Positions 57,001 through 61,436 are shown, counted from the stretch's first letter. The stretch: DNA of 64,000 nucleotides from an uncultured Clostridia bacterium (GCA_947627575.1 CANQWN010000001.1:62001-126000); one strand, 5' to 3'. Made by a program: numbers and translations. The notes: generated by a model not told the origin, from the sequence alone.

Positions 57001-57091
57001 TACGGGCGTTTTGATTGCAAAACAAAGCAAATTGAAAAAGCGCGCGGCAACGCAGGACGGAATGGACAGCGGCTTCTATGACGAAGCGTAA
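42095..57091 (+). CDS. Giant (4998-aa) multidomain surface protein with C-terminal membrane anchor
   Basis: A 15-kb gene starting with TTG. A signal/anchor helix lies at residues ~8-30. BspA-like leucine-rich repeats are at ~245-350 (NLVISSGVN, LYALTFEDSFNLKKVTLSS) and again at ~985-1035 (GNSAFYGTQLTVIDIP, YAFRFSNNLQTVYLP), with a Big2-like Ig domain between (~745-840) and a module shared with the lipoprotein at 34.4 kb (~1053-1218). From ~1500 to ~4900 there are dozens of MBG/YDG-type beta repeats (patterns such as YxGxxxSV, NAGTYxVTVT, SxxNYxF). The end has a Gly/Asp/Ser linker (SGDSGDEGDGGDSGDIGD), a membrane helix (LWLIISLSVVLAAEIAVTGVLIA) and a basic tail. No LPXTG. Codons 783-785 lie in a G(9) tract. 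Likely an adhesin or glycan-binding stalk. Confidence 0.9.
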   Translation: MKSHTRKLLIAVLSVILSVCLCSVIAVTLSGKWKKSTFSLADSVEASYTSENFVITEADDFAYEQISGDDGKTYTFISGFSEDFKRLNFTGKNLNQTNLNAHNVIRIKIPEYVPAGISGIAEGLHVDYVQENAFGDYLGIGDVNTPDGVYWQVKQPDGSNDGMFTIDNTSKYAKADGRTASITAFNNKWFNDAKPSTVILPSPLWYDVNDDGVMDSFEGKYPFTEMIGDINFGSSDFSASFGKSGSVKNLVISSGVNIVAAGVDKEDGTTKVEDCLRKSTSLESVYFATGRTQVLSLYALTFEDSFNLKKVTLSSGVLLADGARAFQGCTALSNVYITPEQNPNVTSFYVIGEGGALYTDAFNYKYYDRDGFREWWKWYADNHTAVEEQTSAPVSSTSSAVSTEPQPNASLVSQQVTFEDKVMSPASYNTDNKGFDIPEGSVVVDFGNDDINTSDYVGVTFTDINFTDSGDNTLTANKDNTISVNFASSGEVAYINPNDIKFKKDNKASINGKEYSGAYLISKNSYYMKIHVPAEFNLAVYIASNGPNERNVYLLESVPTSSPSSDISTTAPKKDDAAAATNTLFGFTDTKGLLKADKLAAGDYYLTADGESVVFAIVITPTNITPKPAISMASSAEKIAHSKNENATLNVTAKNFPEGADAFDVANLSYALSGGAEDYVELSPSSGSAEVTLSFKESLSDEQLAAMDGKQITVTATYSDADAADGAIECTATAKITLLRYVPTDSIALGKPETDTFLYDSGEEPLTFEPLSVTLTATVTPVGGGTAPVVWQSSDPAVTVAGGVVTPTGKPSSGKVTITATSGAKSTSQTFTFSDKNVAQDIAIESDRIYAMYPSDSAQVTVTALVTMPFGSSSHTAVTWASSNPDVIANDIVDSYKTVDGVDVHTVSLTISGYGSTVISASAPCAEGEKTVYCIVYVDSPVTKGEEPAANIAEHFVRYQKLVLYPPAYNAETFDFRYQSTTIIGNSAFYGTQLTVIDIPDRISKIEDYAFRFSNNLQTVYLPSSATYGSAIFGQESDAEYNSTSSYNLDTSNTKTFSYSELEGVAGSLGDNGVLSQTYFNTPSNSFIQVIEGSSVTFRTSNCFEIKGEALKFTFKGTGTLSLKFSSTGDSNTSNIGLKGPDGNFIKASTTGSSVTYQETNGTEDPLTNYAGTYTVTGTTAADMSYAITKPGDYILYSNYTHSSGTRGCRISSLSMTDNGATAEKQAVNKNDVKNTYTAGKDNFVIIAPSREAFKDILLNAKFDMVSSDPGGNSDNDGYSYSGHLTYEIEVTYQVYSGGAPVAGKSVTQTKLFGKLANFTKNTQDSTIVWSKDYNNNVTDMEWGHKVDKQHIVTQNLSYPSSEEGWDIASGGWYIDFTEGADEFPTTIAETPVSQYFYGKGELKESTEVGGVHYSPLSRFLCGTYPLPEGSYIDSTTYTKYEGTSYKKDSITFYMLPYFLTITGIEDTENPIYSTYVNAPLFQNLSTPIMGGTMPTMYVEFDFAGYPISRFLSGYDAARMTAQIESFKPYYDSKDRQPYTDLNAVNENERPTLNGNAYDVGTYIIAVNVNEKYSWQGVYNNARITHDTMLEGVKVSGNDKDVLRFELIITPRRVSVPGESFVTSASYTGADVSIFENQAFYSVEEYLPFGRSADGNLVTPGTSQYESSTKIKLSENNRPFDIGSYYTYLKLFDDKYTGETQTPNLYWDPEPTEYDSGHEGSVRVQLNISDNPKLAPPTLQHPDATISLHGSRAVITYTGNEFTPEQLFGSSYTDYNMQFKVRDYKKMDANTFSNATIVLNAGTYHVDVTPAAGYEWRSGSTHNSEIISATATLTFEIVVEKLPVNSPADQYIIMDGNPPYPYEVHSGEVYSLLTYQKLQVEKDGTLVLDGDGNPVPEVGKSPSAEAPTEAGAYWVTLDLKDKDNYEWLATGKTDGIHSILYVLENGAIPVPVFKKLGTINENTITLSYDPAISNYGLSDLFNNYLPGLQTGLVAEGRIEGGIKKDAPSSVANSVVIKNAGTYTVTFYTSEYFTQDSEPAEDHTNRTWWADDSTHKDYQSAKTFYVVIEPIKVEATDETAPLSEGSVTYAVSTGYRVVGYQKYDKGSSQFTTPITEVGKYWVELKLVSSNYAWASSTGVNEAGNKVVLFTVTGEIVNAPTFRNTVSVLGSDKDSFSQIIFDESDPYNLGLIINDEQQFKNAKYDLNRVLDYGSVIPNSVIQYNAKAADKIKITLGTGEEYNGEVLEELRTYKVVFTLPQSEWESGNLLWSNSPEQSLTYTVVVTSSIVAAPDFIDKVYTSEEISAEEFLKTDKDANLSVSLVEGSYIPYEGGITSENIVNAGTYSLLVTAINNSVLSGAKDKFGATQVTLTSYVIPVKVNAATINVSLEFEGGNVYSGAEKSVTASFTGVLGGATLAKDSDYTIDAVAAASKEGKNAFKDVEGGGVKATLILKEGSAARNNYRFGTPAEGYERTQNTTDGHKGITRNLLAITPYALTISGTATASNVTYDGSNKDFTVTADKNGTSGLTLNALGSDEVSAEIKFTTTASDVGEYKYSEDKLTASVTSSDIGENYTFDESLSGAVLEASITIDPAKASSIEWKVDNNDLTDGDSLADGYQYVYNGKTRNVAAEARWAGGTVPLSLTGATSFIDIKTSAEKDGKYTFTVEELTGNVVFGEEVSNKSITVQVTPYTLNVETRYSTTWYYNEAKTSITAERAINSTSTPKTLKADETAVITFTFTTQSANKGVYGKDSGLSVSAVIDNINYKIGEITYNDANIQIEAAPLTVGLTSAEAPYIGYKAATENYYGGDGEDKGIDVSLTVSEESATSTVPSYTLSYAADGAGNEYTRSIEGGKMINAGAYKVTVTISDDNYEITSASGGTIAPDGMSSEFGFTVNKVNISAKLVKNDGVSDGEDDDNGVITFTYNGKDRKNDVKAQFTLAGTDVTTDVNNEFIIGYFATASGSGSSADVINCGAYYARATLNGRALNNYTIVRASGNLTSQIVIEEARITISGELNLTSLEAETQQALAEYLTYSNKLKTIALTTYDLSTMGVDEKGGEGAGSSTHRYFYLPLKEGVNGVTAADGVITAYGLTISNYYGELGVTTNDVFSVMFTSSAVTAATYNFTHTGNYAEGQSSAYANIAENASDNFKANYKDTDKDDFSDADFLEGFKASFQITKREVEVKWSYTGEAHGTTEGYSWTFTFNGADYKDEVTAKIESEYLTSGSYTFASISVTKESEAADSVIESGTYKFTVADTTNYKMKAGTAELTFVVEKYTVQQTDLDAFAEAWENETSNVALADRQLDGEGELLKNSFARKREAAAEIKYQQSVVNAAKIGEYPMFTISYEGNNQSEVNGKENPYSATATFTLNSNFKWADSYTVIANHESTSIVEGVLKVVKQWYIIEFTNGYVWNAATTWVYGSTVSFDEPQAEVNPSGSDRISYQLSWSFNGSGTLSANAGSLSELLNSSTPAGTYRLTITVNETDYELQHYDKYSDTVTITVNAASVTSVSVNYNGESEFTYVYNGKVQLPSKAAFTVTYPTVTRSGKWADSAYDSYYDQTYEVGFSNDDAGTDYDYTATWAAGPKTVKADGAYTLYYNIRTAKNFASYSNAGNAEQHHVSVTITPRPLVFHAQPATESSKVSGSNLDMKWTYSTSKPGRSDFDIGFPSDGVIEGDEVYFAYKFLTRNDQSSTSYGGNTQADFGPNNIPNDAGEYICRFTLFNDGAYLNYKISNGAGGDSHVDANVTIERADSAVNPTDKRVDYTGSAAIYPEERYTDIVYAEDAAARVNVTDTGYGVYLTLSNKNYKWRDDLQTYTHSDNEKLTEGYEYVLVKLFVDPISLTIKVSDYNSVAYDTRSHTVNVSADNDISEELTLGEDFTVTYKLGDDATSMVDAGTYTVLITLLNNNFRIKAVQDEDSSADLTSSGWVIDGTEKTVTGSYNIEKAIVSVNKRAGNDHAHPYIGEDYASSEHNFFSTHYTVDIRNNGALQASNYNVTYDEAVTHETKLINVGVYTITVTLTDGAFKNYSFAAGERSDSGNTVEITAATVADLGSHEQGITVNDSDSFVYDGTDQSGKVSVTFNNDLLNSTVRTMATGGKTPYTLTFDSGSAFEDAKTYTLKVTLSSELARNFSFASGPDKEQSATTQIEMKPYIVTSADLEISPYVYTGESQGDVSDISVTFNYGSSCGIASEKRIDEDGYTLSFVQASRINAGTYGVKVTLTNQNYAFGTLSGGAYNREYTDNSAMVISKATVSFGVEARYYKAEAQSYTAEDIVFVIPESVSGSAPKPEISRVTHYDKIQMATESGDYGSTYWIEVTLRDGNYQFEGNVLTSRISGGDKIVILPVEVELAVQTSYNYNGSVQSIIGTGPEFEERNSPFKKVTPGAAEETVPRYHHEAAHESNYSGYTVTYLGLSGAATGRSEMRATGRYSVTITLGEYTANNFDIKLPAGGTADEITFEVEVIGVDIVSIRWDHSSSYTYSGISLLTANSKFGIDTTLKAYGRLETGSEIPLEFTSLGKTSGDTTFTQADVHTFTAKIPAGSGDGYSFAADCRDLTIDIEVKPNRVVAEITGATEVVYDGDSHSLDVKVYYIYPGDGQKYYLNEGIGFEVEGNDISDVGTAQIVVTLLNDPVGNHYNARNFRFGNNQIYIERTLTVTPAEITAVDWYVDGDEALSSYVYDGETHSVTAYGHWGEGSLDELTLDLAQFLNVLAEGYTFTAQSGGNFIFAEGVSNTFTLQVSKATPVIGGAADWFAEYDGTAKTATYNVPDYVDKSTVTVTYQGEAQAVNAGEYSVVITIPESANYVSASVTVKLTINKVTLSVQWDENTEFDLDGTKLTPYLGVDKTQWADKVSLVYKTAQGETLASAPTEEGEYTVTVVLTDSVNFALEGAESKSFSLFRVTPPDSGDSGDSGDEGDGGDSGDIGDNGDIGGIGDIGGESDGGSTHLWLIISLSVVLAAEIAVTGVLIAKQSKLKKRAATQDGMDSGFYDEA
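44441..44449 (+). repeat. Poly-G(9) tract inside the giant gene
   Basis: Nine G in frame encode Gly-Gly-Gly in TPVGGGTAP, at codons 783-785. One base gained or lost would shift the frame and truncate the protein at roughly residue 790, before most adhesive repeats and the anchor. Confidence 0.85.
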
Positions 57092-57103
57092 GTGTAAATA
57101 AAT

Positions 57104-57134
57104 AATCCCCCCGAAAATCGGGGGGATTTATTTT
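57104..57134. terminator. Bidirectional terminator after the giant gene
   Basis: AATCCCCCCGA/TCGGGGGGATT with an AAA loop and TTTATTTT; it also ends the convergent XRE gene. Confidence 0.88.
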
Positions 57135-57627
57135 ACGCTATTTGCAGGATGGTATAAATTATAAGGCTTAAAATTATGGCTAAAATAACCGCACGGGAAA
57201 TAACGTAAGGTACAATAAATTTCTTTGCCTGCATACGTTTGTATTTCGGTTTGCTTAATATTGCAAATACTATGTAACCCGCGGTTGCGGTTATGCTGCC
57301 GAATGAAAAACAGATATTTTGCAGAAAGTAGGTTAAAAGGCTGAATAGGGTGGCTGCCGCAAGGCAAATTAACGCGCAAATGTAAAATTTCTGCGCAACA
57401 GCTTTATCCAGCAGTCTTTTTGTGCGGATATCGTCGTCTGAAATCAAATCGTCTATACTTACGTCAAACAGCTTTGATATCGCCATAAGGCTGTCAATAG
57501 CGGGAAAGCCTTTGCCCGTTTCCCATTTGGAAATTGCCGTTCTCGTCACAAAAATTCTTTCGGCAAGGTCCTCTTGCGTCATATTGCAGTCCGTGCGCAG
57601 TTTTTTAAGTTTGTATCCGAAATCCAT
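57133..57627 (-). CDS. XRE-family regulator with C-terminal membrane domain
   Basis: 164 residues. HTH at ~5-60 (LKKLRTDCNMTQEDLAERIFVTRTAISKWETGKGFPAIDSLMAISKLFDVSIDDL), followed by three hydrophobic segments (about 82-105, 110-125, 138-160), so it is a membrane-tethered DNA-binding protein. This arrangement is common in Firmicutes; signals sensed are mostly unknown. The convergent position behind the giant gene makes the latter a possible target, which is speculation. Confidence 0.85.
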   Translation of the reverse strand: MDFGYKLKKLRTDCNMTQEDLAERIFVTRTAISKWETGKGFPAIDSLMAISKLFDVSIDDLISDDDIRTKRLLDKAVAQKFYICALICLAAATLFSLLTYFLQNICFSFGSITATAGYIVFAILSKPKYKRMQAKKFIVPYVISRAVILAIILSLIIYTILQIA

Positions 57628-57648
57628 AGTTTTTTCCTCCGTACTTAA

Positions 57649-57677
57649 ATTTTACCACGCCAATTAAAGTTTGTCAC
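57649..57677 (-). promoter_or_regulatory. Promoter of the XRE gene with an overlapping dyad
   Basis: Minus strand: GTGACA, 17 bases, TAAAAT with TGG before the -10. The small inverted repeat TGTC-AC-GACA (57672-57681) overlaps the -35 box, and GTGAC recurs 15 bases upstream; possible self-regulation. Confidence 0.5.
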
Positions 57678-57728
57678 GACACTTTCCGTCACATCGGTAT
57701 ATCGCCATATGTGAAGTAATGTCGCACG

Positions 57729-57825
57729 CGTCGCCTGCGGCTCCTCGCGTGAACCGCACGGGTTCAATCGTTACAGAATCACAAAACAGAAAACACGGCA
57801 AAAACCGTGTTTTTCGTTTTGGTGA
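57729..57825 (+). repeat. Left direct repeat of the R-M island (att-like)
   Basis: About 97 bases nearly identical to 61270-61367 (two mismatches near the start, one substitution and one inserted A in the A-run). It contains GAACC/GGTTC and ACACGG/CCGTGT hairpins and ends in TGGTGA, the last bases of the tRNA-Glu 3' end. Sequence similarity stops right after that. Confidence 0.9.
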
Positions 57826-57858
57826 GAGGACAGGTTAAAAAGTCTAATTATTTAAATG

Positions 57859-58434
57859 TTATCCAATTTGTCTCAATATATCCCTAACAATACTTGTAAT
57901 TCTTTCTATTTCGATTTGCGGCAAAACCCCTGTATGCATAACAATATTTCTTGCCATTTCCAAATCATCCATTCTTGACGTTAGCCAAGCTTGACTGGGG
58001 ATTATGTCACTGAAATCATTCCAATTATTTATTATTATTTGTCCCAAATTTCCCATCATTGTATAACCAATTTCTGAATCGGATCGGGAAGAAAAAAATT
58101 TATTTTTTTCTTCCCGCGTTTTAAGACGTTCGACATCGTCCTTTATCTTTTTGGGTACGGATTGCGCCCACCAATCTAATCCATGCCGCTCAGACATTCG
58201 TTCGACAATAAAATTTCTTAGAGTGTTTTCTATGCAAAAAATTGATTGATATACTGAAGACATATCAATAGCGTTATGCCAAATTTTAGGACTAAAGTCT
58301 GCTTCTATAATACGACTTACTGGCGAAAAATCTCCAGATGCTTTTATCGAAATGCCTTCTTTTTCCAACAAGTTGAATTCCTCTTGGAGCAATAAGCCAT
58401 TAAATACGAATTCTTTAAATTTGCTTTTACTCAT
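57859..58434 (-). CDS. Swt1-type HEPN domain protein
   Basis: 191 residues. The second half fits the Swt1/HEPN pattern: YQSIFCIENTLRNFIVERMSERHGLDWW, VPKKIKDDVERLKTREE, GYTMMGNLGQIIINNW, then the HEPN signature RNIVMH (Arg162-Asn163...His167, R-x4-H). HEPN proteins with this motif are often ribonucleases in defence or toxin systems. The first ~55 residues are unassigned. The gene overlaps the DUF5343 gene by 4 bases and is last in the operon. It may cut RNA when restriction fails, but that role is not shown here. Confidence 0.8.
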   Translation of the reverse strand: MSKSKFKEFVFNGLLLQEEFNLLEKEGISIKASGDFSPVSRIIEADFSPKIWHNAIDMSSVYQSIFCIENTLRNFIVERMSERHGLDWWAQSVPKKIKDDVERLKTREEKNKFFSSRSDSEIGYTMMGNLGQIIINNWNDFSDIIPSQAWLTSRMDDLEMARNIVMHTGVLPQIEIERITSIVRDILRQIG

Positions 58435-59024
58435 AACAGTAGATTCTCTTTTAAACTCTTAAAGATTGCATTGTATACTGATATATCGGTGGTGGCTGGA
58501 AGATGAATTTGAATATTGTAGTGGAACTCAGTCTTTCTGCTTTCCGATTGAATGGGAGAGGGAACAGAATCTTCTTCTACTTTTTCCGTGTGAACAACTT
58601 GTATACTTCCACTAAAGTCAGCTATAGCACAAAGGGCTTTGAAGGTATTGTATATCCGATTTACGCCATCTTCATCTTTGCCTGTAACTCTGCTTAATGC
58701 CCCTTTAATCTCTTGTTCTGAAGCTCGCTGAATCTCTGTATTGATTGCAAATAAATCTGCGTATAACGTCCGAATTTGCAAAGCCAATATTTTGGCAGAT
58801 GAGGTAACATCCTTTAATTGATCATAAAGCGTTGTCGGAGTCCCATCATCCATCAAAAATCCAAGCTTTTTAGCCAGTGGGATAAAGGCACGATCATTGG
58901 TACTTGTAAAACCTAAAGTGCGCAAAAATTCAAGTGTAAATTTCGCAGGGCGTGCTGCTTGTTGAATTTTGGAAATAATAGGCTGAATTTTATTATTCGA
59001 TAACATATAAGGATAATCCGTCAT
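58431..59024 (-). CDS. DUF5343-like protein
   Basis: 197 residues. The N-terminal ~130 residues match the DUF5343 pattern as I know it: YPYMLSNNKIQPIISKIQQAARPAKFTLEFLRTLGF, then SDRAFIPL-type TNDRAFIPLAKKLGFL, GTPTTLYDQLKD. This looks like a winged-helix-type, probably nucleic-acid- or protein-binding domain. The C-terminal part after ~150 (EFHYNIQIHLPATTDISVYNAIFKSLKEN) is a beta-alpha segment typical of the family end. GGAGGT site. Coupled to the HEPN gene by a 4-base overlap, suggesting a two-protein module. Confidence 0.75.
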   Translation of the reverse strand: MTDYPYMLSNNKIQPIISKIQQAARPAKFTLEFLRTLGFTSTNDRAFIPLAKKLGFLMDDGTPTTLYDQLKDVTSSAKILALQIRTLYADLFAINTEIQRASEQEIKGALSRVTGKDEDGVNRIYNTFKALCAIADFSGSIQVVHTEKVEEDSVPSPIQSESRKTEFHYNIQIHLPATTDISVYNAIFKSLKENLLL

Positions 59025-59041
59025 TTGAATACCTCCAATTT

Positions 59042-59671
59042 TTATTTCAATCTTTTGATTTCTTCTTTGATTTCATCAATCACTTCAGTGTTTACGATTA
59101 TTTTTTTGTCTCCCGATTTGCAGGAGAATAAGTAAAATACTTTTCCTCCATATTGCTTTGTAAACTTTATATGGGTAGAATGTTGTATCTCACGCTCTTT
59201 GTAAATTTCGGGGATACTCGATACTTGCGATACGGGTTTAATTTGCAAGCCAATGAATTTTCCGTTGATTTCGATATAAAAATCAACGTTGAACAATCGA
59301 TCCCATTCATCAGGCGCAGGTTTGATTGGAACTTGTAGGATTTCTTGTAATTGCTCATAAATCGTTTTGATTTCACGCACATAACCGTCATAAGTACGAT
59401 CAATCACTAATTGTTTAATGAAATTGATGCAATCTTCTTCCGTAACTTCTTCTATTTCTGCAACAAGGACTTCCGTAATTTTAATATAAAGCTTCTTACC
59501 TAATTCAACAATATGTTCTTCAGACCAAACATTCTCAAAGTAATACGCTTGCCATTCCTCAAGCGATTTCGGCGCACATTTTCTAATCGCTTCGGACGTT
59601 GCCCCCACATTTCGCTTAAAGTTCAGTTGAAACCTGTTCGTTGCGCTGTTCAAAATCCATTCTTTAGCCAT
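59042..59671 (-). CDS. MjaI-family type II restriction endonuclease
   Basis: 209 residues. The N-terminus KEWILNSATNRFQLNFKRNVGATSEAIRKC is characteristic of the MjaI restriction family (MjaI cuts CTAG). A PD-(D/E)xK-like core reads VDFYIEINGKFIGLQIKPVS, with Gln in place of the acidic residue before the Lys (QxK variant). It overlaps the methyltransferase end by 8 bases, with GAGGT as its own ribosome site. The target site is assumed to be that of the partner methylase and is not visible. Confidence 0.85.
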   Translation of the reverse strand: MAKEWILNSATNRFQLNFKRNVGATSEAIRKCAPKSLEEWQAYYFENVWSEEHIVELGKKLYIKITEVLVAEIEEVTEEDCINFIKQLVIDRTYDGYVREIKTIYEQLQEILQVPIKPAPDEWDRLFNVDFYIEINGKFIGLQIKPVSQVSSIPEIYKEREIQHSTHIKFTKQYGGKVFYLFSCKSGDKKIIVNTEVIDEIKEEIKRLK

Positions 59672-60935
59672 TTGTATATACCTCTATAAATTTTTTCTTA
59701 TATTTGTATTCGATTGATGTATCAACTTCCACATACCTTGTGCGTATCAGATGGGCGTTCACAAAAGTGCGGTTGTCAAGATATAGATAGCAAAGCAAGT
59801 TTCCATCCTCATCGTACTTGGTAGAATCAAATTTAAGATATACTTTTCTCTTTTTGAATTTGTCTTGCAAAAATTCTATCGCTTTTTCGGACCCCAAAGG
59901 ATTAGTCTTTACGCCGAGCAATTTGACTTTAAGTCCTGATGAAAGCAAAATATCTTCAGGGGATAAGACCTCTTTCACTCCAAACAATTCTTCTTTTTGC
60001 GTGCGCTCTGCACCTATCCTTGAACCGAATTGAAGCGACTTAACGTCAATCTTTTTGTCCATATTATGCGGGTCGTGAAAGATGTAGGGCAACTTTTCGA
60101 ATGAAAAAGTCGAAGTTGTTTCATCTTTGATTAACGAAACCTCATTTTGCCGTGTAAACAAATCGCCGCTTAGTTTATCTTGAATGACGGGGATGAACGC
60201 TTCGTTGATTTCATAAGCGATAGAATTTCTGCCTAAATGCATTGCGGCTAAAGATGTCGTTCCGCTCCCTGCAAATGGGTCGAGGACTGTTTCGCCGTAA
60301 AACGAAAACATCTTAATGAGTCGCTTGGGTAGTTCTTCGGGAAACATTGCGATATGCTCCAACTGCTTTACACCGTTGAAATTCCAATGTGAAGAGAAGT
60401 ATTGTGCCCATTCTTCATTTGTCAAAATAGATTTTTGTTTTTGCTCAGCTGTAACTTTCGGTGGCGTTCCGAGTTTCTTAAAAATTAGAATAAACTCGTA
60501 GTCCATTTTCAAAATGCCATTCCTAGGATAGGGAAAACTTCCCATGACGGCTCCGCCGCCGGTTGTGTTCATGGTGGTGGTTTTTTGCCAGATAATTGCG
60601 CCCATGTAGTCCATTCCTAAAGCTTCGCAACATCTGATAATCTCGGTTCTTATGGGAATCACTTTATATCTTCCATAATAAACCGAACGTGCAAACTGAT
60701 CACCAATATTGATACATAGACGGCAACCATCGGAAAGTACGCGGTAACATTCTTTCCACACTAAATTGAGGTTGTTTATATACTCTTCATAGCTGTCGTT
60801 AAAACCAATTTGATTTACCGCACCATAATCTTTTAACTGCCAGTAAGGCGGTGACGTAATGATTAGCTGTACAGATTTATCTTTAACTTGTTTTAGAGAG
60901 CGGCTATCGCCCAAAACGATTTTATGATGCGTCAT
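59664..60935 (-). CDS. DNA methyltransferase (beta-class, TSPPYW) fused to a staphylococcal-nuclease-like domain
   Basis: 423 residues. Catalytic motif TSPPYW at 27-32 comes before the SAM motif DPFAGSGT at 219-226 (beta-class order); SPPYW favours N4-cytosine methylation. After ~300, residues 328-420 look like an SNase OB fold: GLKVKLLGVKTNPLGSEKAIEFL, KVYLKFDSTKYDEDGNLLCYLYLDNRTFVNAHLI. The two catalytic Arg positions of true SNases appear changed (Lys at VKLLG; Asn-Leu at DGNLL), so the domain may only bind nucleic acid. First gene of the island operon. Confidence 0.9.
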   Translation of the reverse strand: MTHHKIVLGDSRSLKQVKDKSVQLIITSPPYWQLKDYGAVNQIGFNDSYEEYINNLNLVWKECYRVLSDGCRLCINIGDQFARSVYYGRYKVIPIRTEIIRCCEALGMDYMGAIIWQKTTTMNTTGGGAVMGSFPYPRNGILKMDYEFILIFKKLGTPPKVTAEQKQKSILTNEEWAQYFSSHWNFNGVKQLEHIAMFPEELPKRLIKMFSFYGETVLDPFAGSGTTSLAAMHLGRNSIAYEINEAFIPVIQDKLSGDLFTRQNEVSLIKDETTSTFSFEKLPYIFHDPHNMDKKIDVKSLQFGSRIGAERTQKEELFGVKEVLSPEDILLSSGLKVKLLGVKTNPLGSEKAIEFLQDKFKKRKVYLKFDSTKYDEDGNLLCYLYLDNRTFVNAHLIRTRYVEVDTSIEYKYKKKFIEVYTNG

Positions 60936-60961
60936 ACTTGTTTCCCAAATTCTATGACTTA

Positions 60962-60990
60962 ATTATAACATATATTATCGCTTTTTTCAA
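60962..60990 (-). promoter_or_regulatory. Promoter of the R-M island operon
   Basis: Minus strand: TTGAAA, 17 bases, TATAAT with TGT before the -10; about 20-base leader before the methyltransferase ATG. Confidence 0.75.
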
Positions 60991-61024
60991 GCTGAATCAA
61001 GCAAAAACTTAAAAACGGCATTTA

Positions 61025-61072
61025 GGCGTGAGCTTGTCCGCGCGGCTAACGCCGCGCGGACAAGCTCACGCC
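61025..61072. repeat. Perfect 22-bp inverted repeat
   Basis: GGCGTGAGCTTGTCCGCGCGGC and its exact complement, four-base loop TAAC. GC-rich in an otherwise A/T-rich flank. No T-run follows on either strand, so it is not a normal terminator. Confidence 0.9.
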
Positions 61073-61180
61073 CAAAAGAAAAATAAATCGGTCAAAAAAA
61101 TAATTTGAACGCCGTGCGGGAAGGGCGTTCGCCGCTAACCCGCTATGCGAATAGCTGAGTTATCTTGTTACAAATTTTAC

Positions 61181-61214
61181 CCCAAAAAGCGTAGCTTAAG
61201 CTATGCTTTTTGGG
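61181..61214. repeat. 34-bp near-perfect palindrome
   Basis: CCCAAAAAGCGTAGCTTAAGCTATGCTTTTTGGG: 17-base arms with a single mismatch. Together with the 22-bp inverted repeat it fills the right edge of the island; the rest of 60991-61269 has no gene I can support. Confidence 0.85.
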
Positions 61215-61269
61215 ACAGTTAATGCGGGGATTTATCAAAGCCTTTAAAAAGCGCAAAGGCGCAAAGCGT

Positions 61270-61367
61270 CGTCGCCTATGGCTCCTCGCGTGAACCGCAC
61301 GGGTTCAATCGTTACAGAATCACAAAACAAAAAAACACGGCAAAAACCGTGTTTTTCGTTTTGGTGA
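61270..61367 (+). repeat. Right direct repeat of the R-M island, overlapping the tRNA-Glu 3' end
   Basis: Copy of 57729-57825. Its last bases, TGGTGA, are the CCA end, discriminator and first acceptor bases of tRNA-Glu, and its ACACGG/CCGTGT hairpin is the tRNA's terminator. Confidence 0.9.
61331..61356 (-). terminator. Terminator of tRNA-Glu
   Basis: AAAAACACGG/CCGTGTTTTT with a CAAAAA loop. The hairpin is duplicated in the left repeat of the island. Confidence 0.8.
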
Positions 61368-61436
61368 CCCTGCCGGGAATTGAACCCGGGATTGAGCCTT
61401 GAGAGGGCTCCGTCTTAACCTCTTGACCACAGGGCC
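61362..61436 (-). tRNA. tRNA-Glu (anticodon CTC)
   Basis: Minus strand cloverleaf: acceptor GGCCCTG/CAGGGTC (one G-T pair), anticodon arm GAGCC-CTCTCAA-GGCTC with CTC at 34-36, T-arm CCGGG-TTCAATT-CCCGG, discriminator A and encoded CCA. Confidence 0.94.

Larger units (their letters stand above)
57826..61269. mobile_element. tRNA-Glu-bounded R-M/HEPN island without integrase
   Basis: The 3.44 kb between the two direct repeats hold only one minus-strand operon: methyltransferase, MjaI-type endonuclease, DUF5343-like protein and HEPN protein. The coding is visibly more A/T-rich, with codons such as AAT, ATT and AAA, than the GC-richer genes around it. No recombinase or phage gene is inside, so the island would need an integrase from elsewhere, or arose by homologous exchange between repeats. 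The element call is inferred from the repeats, the tRNA edge and the base composition. Confidence 0.7.
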
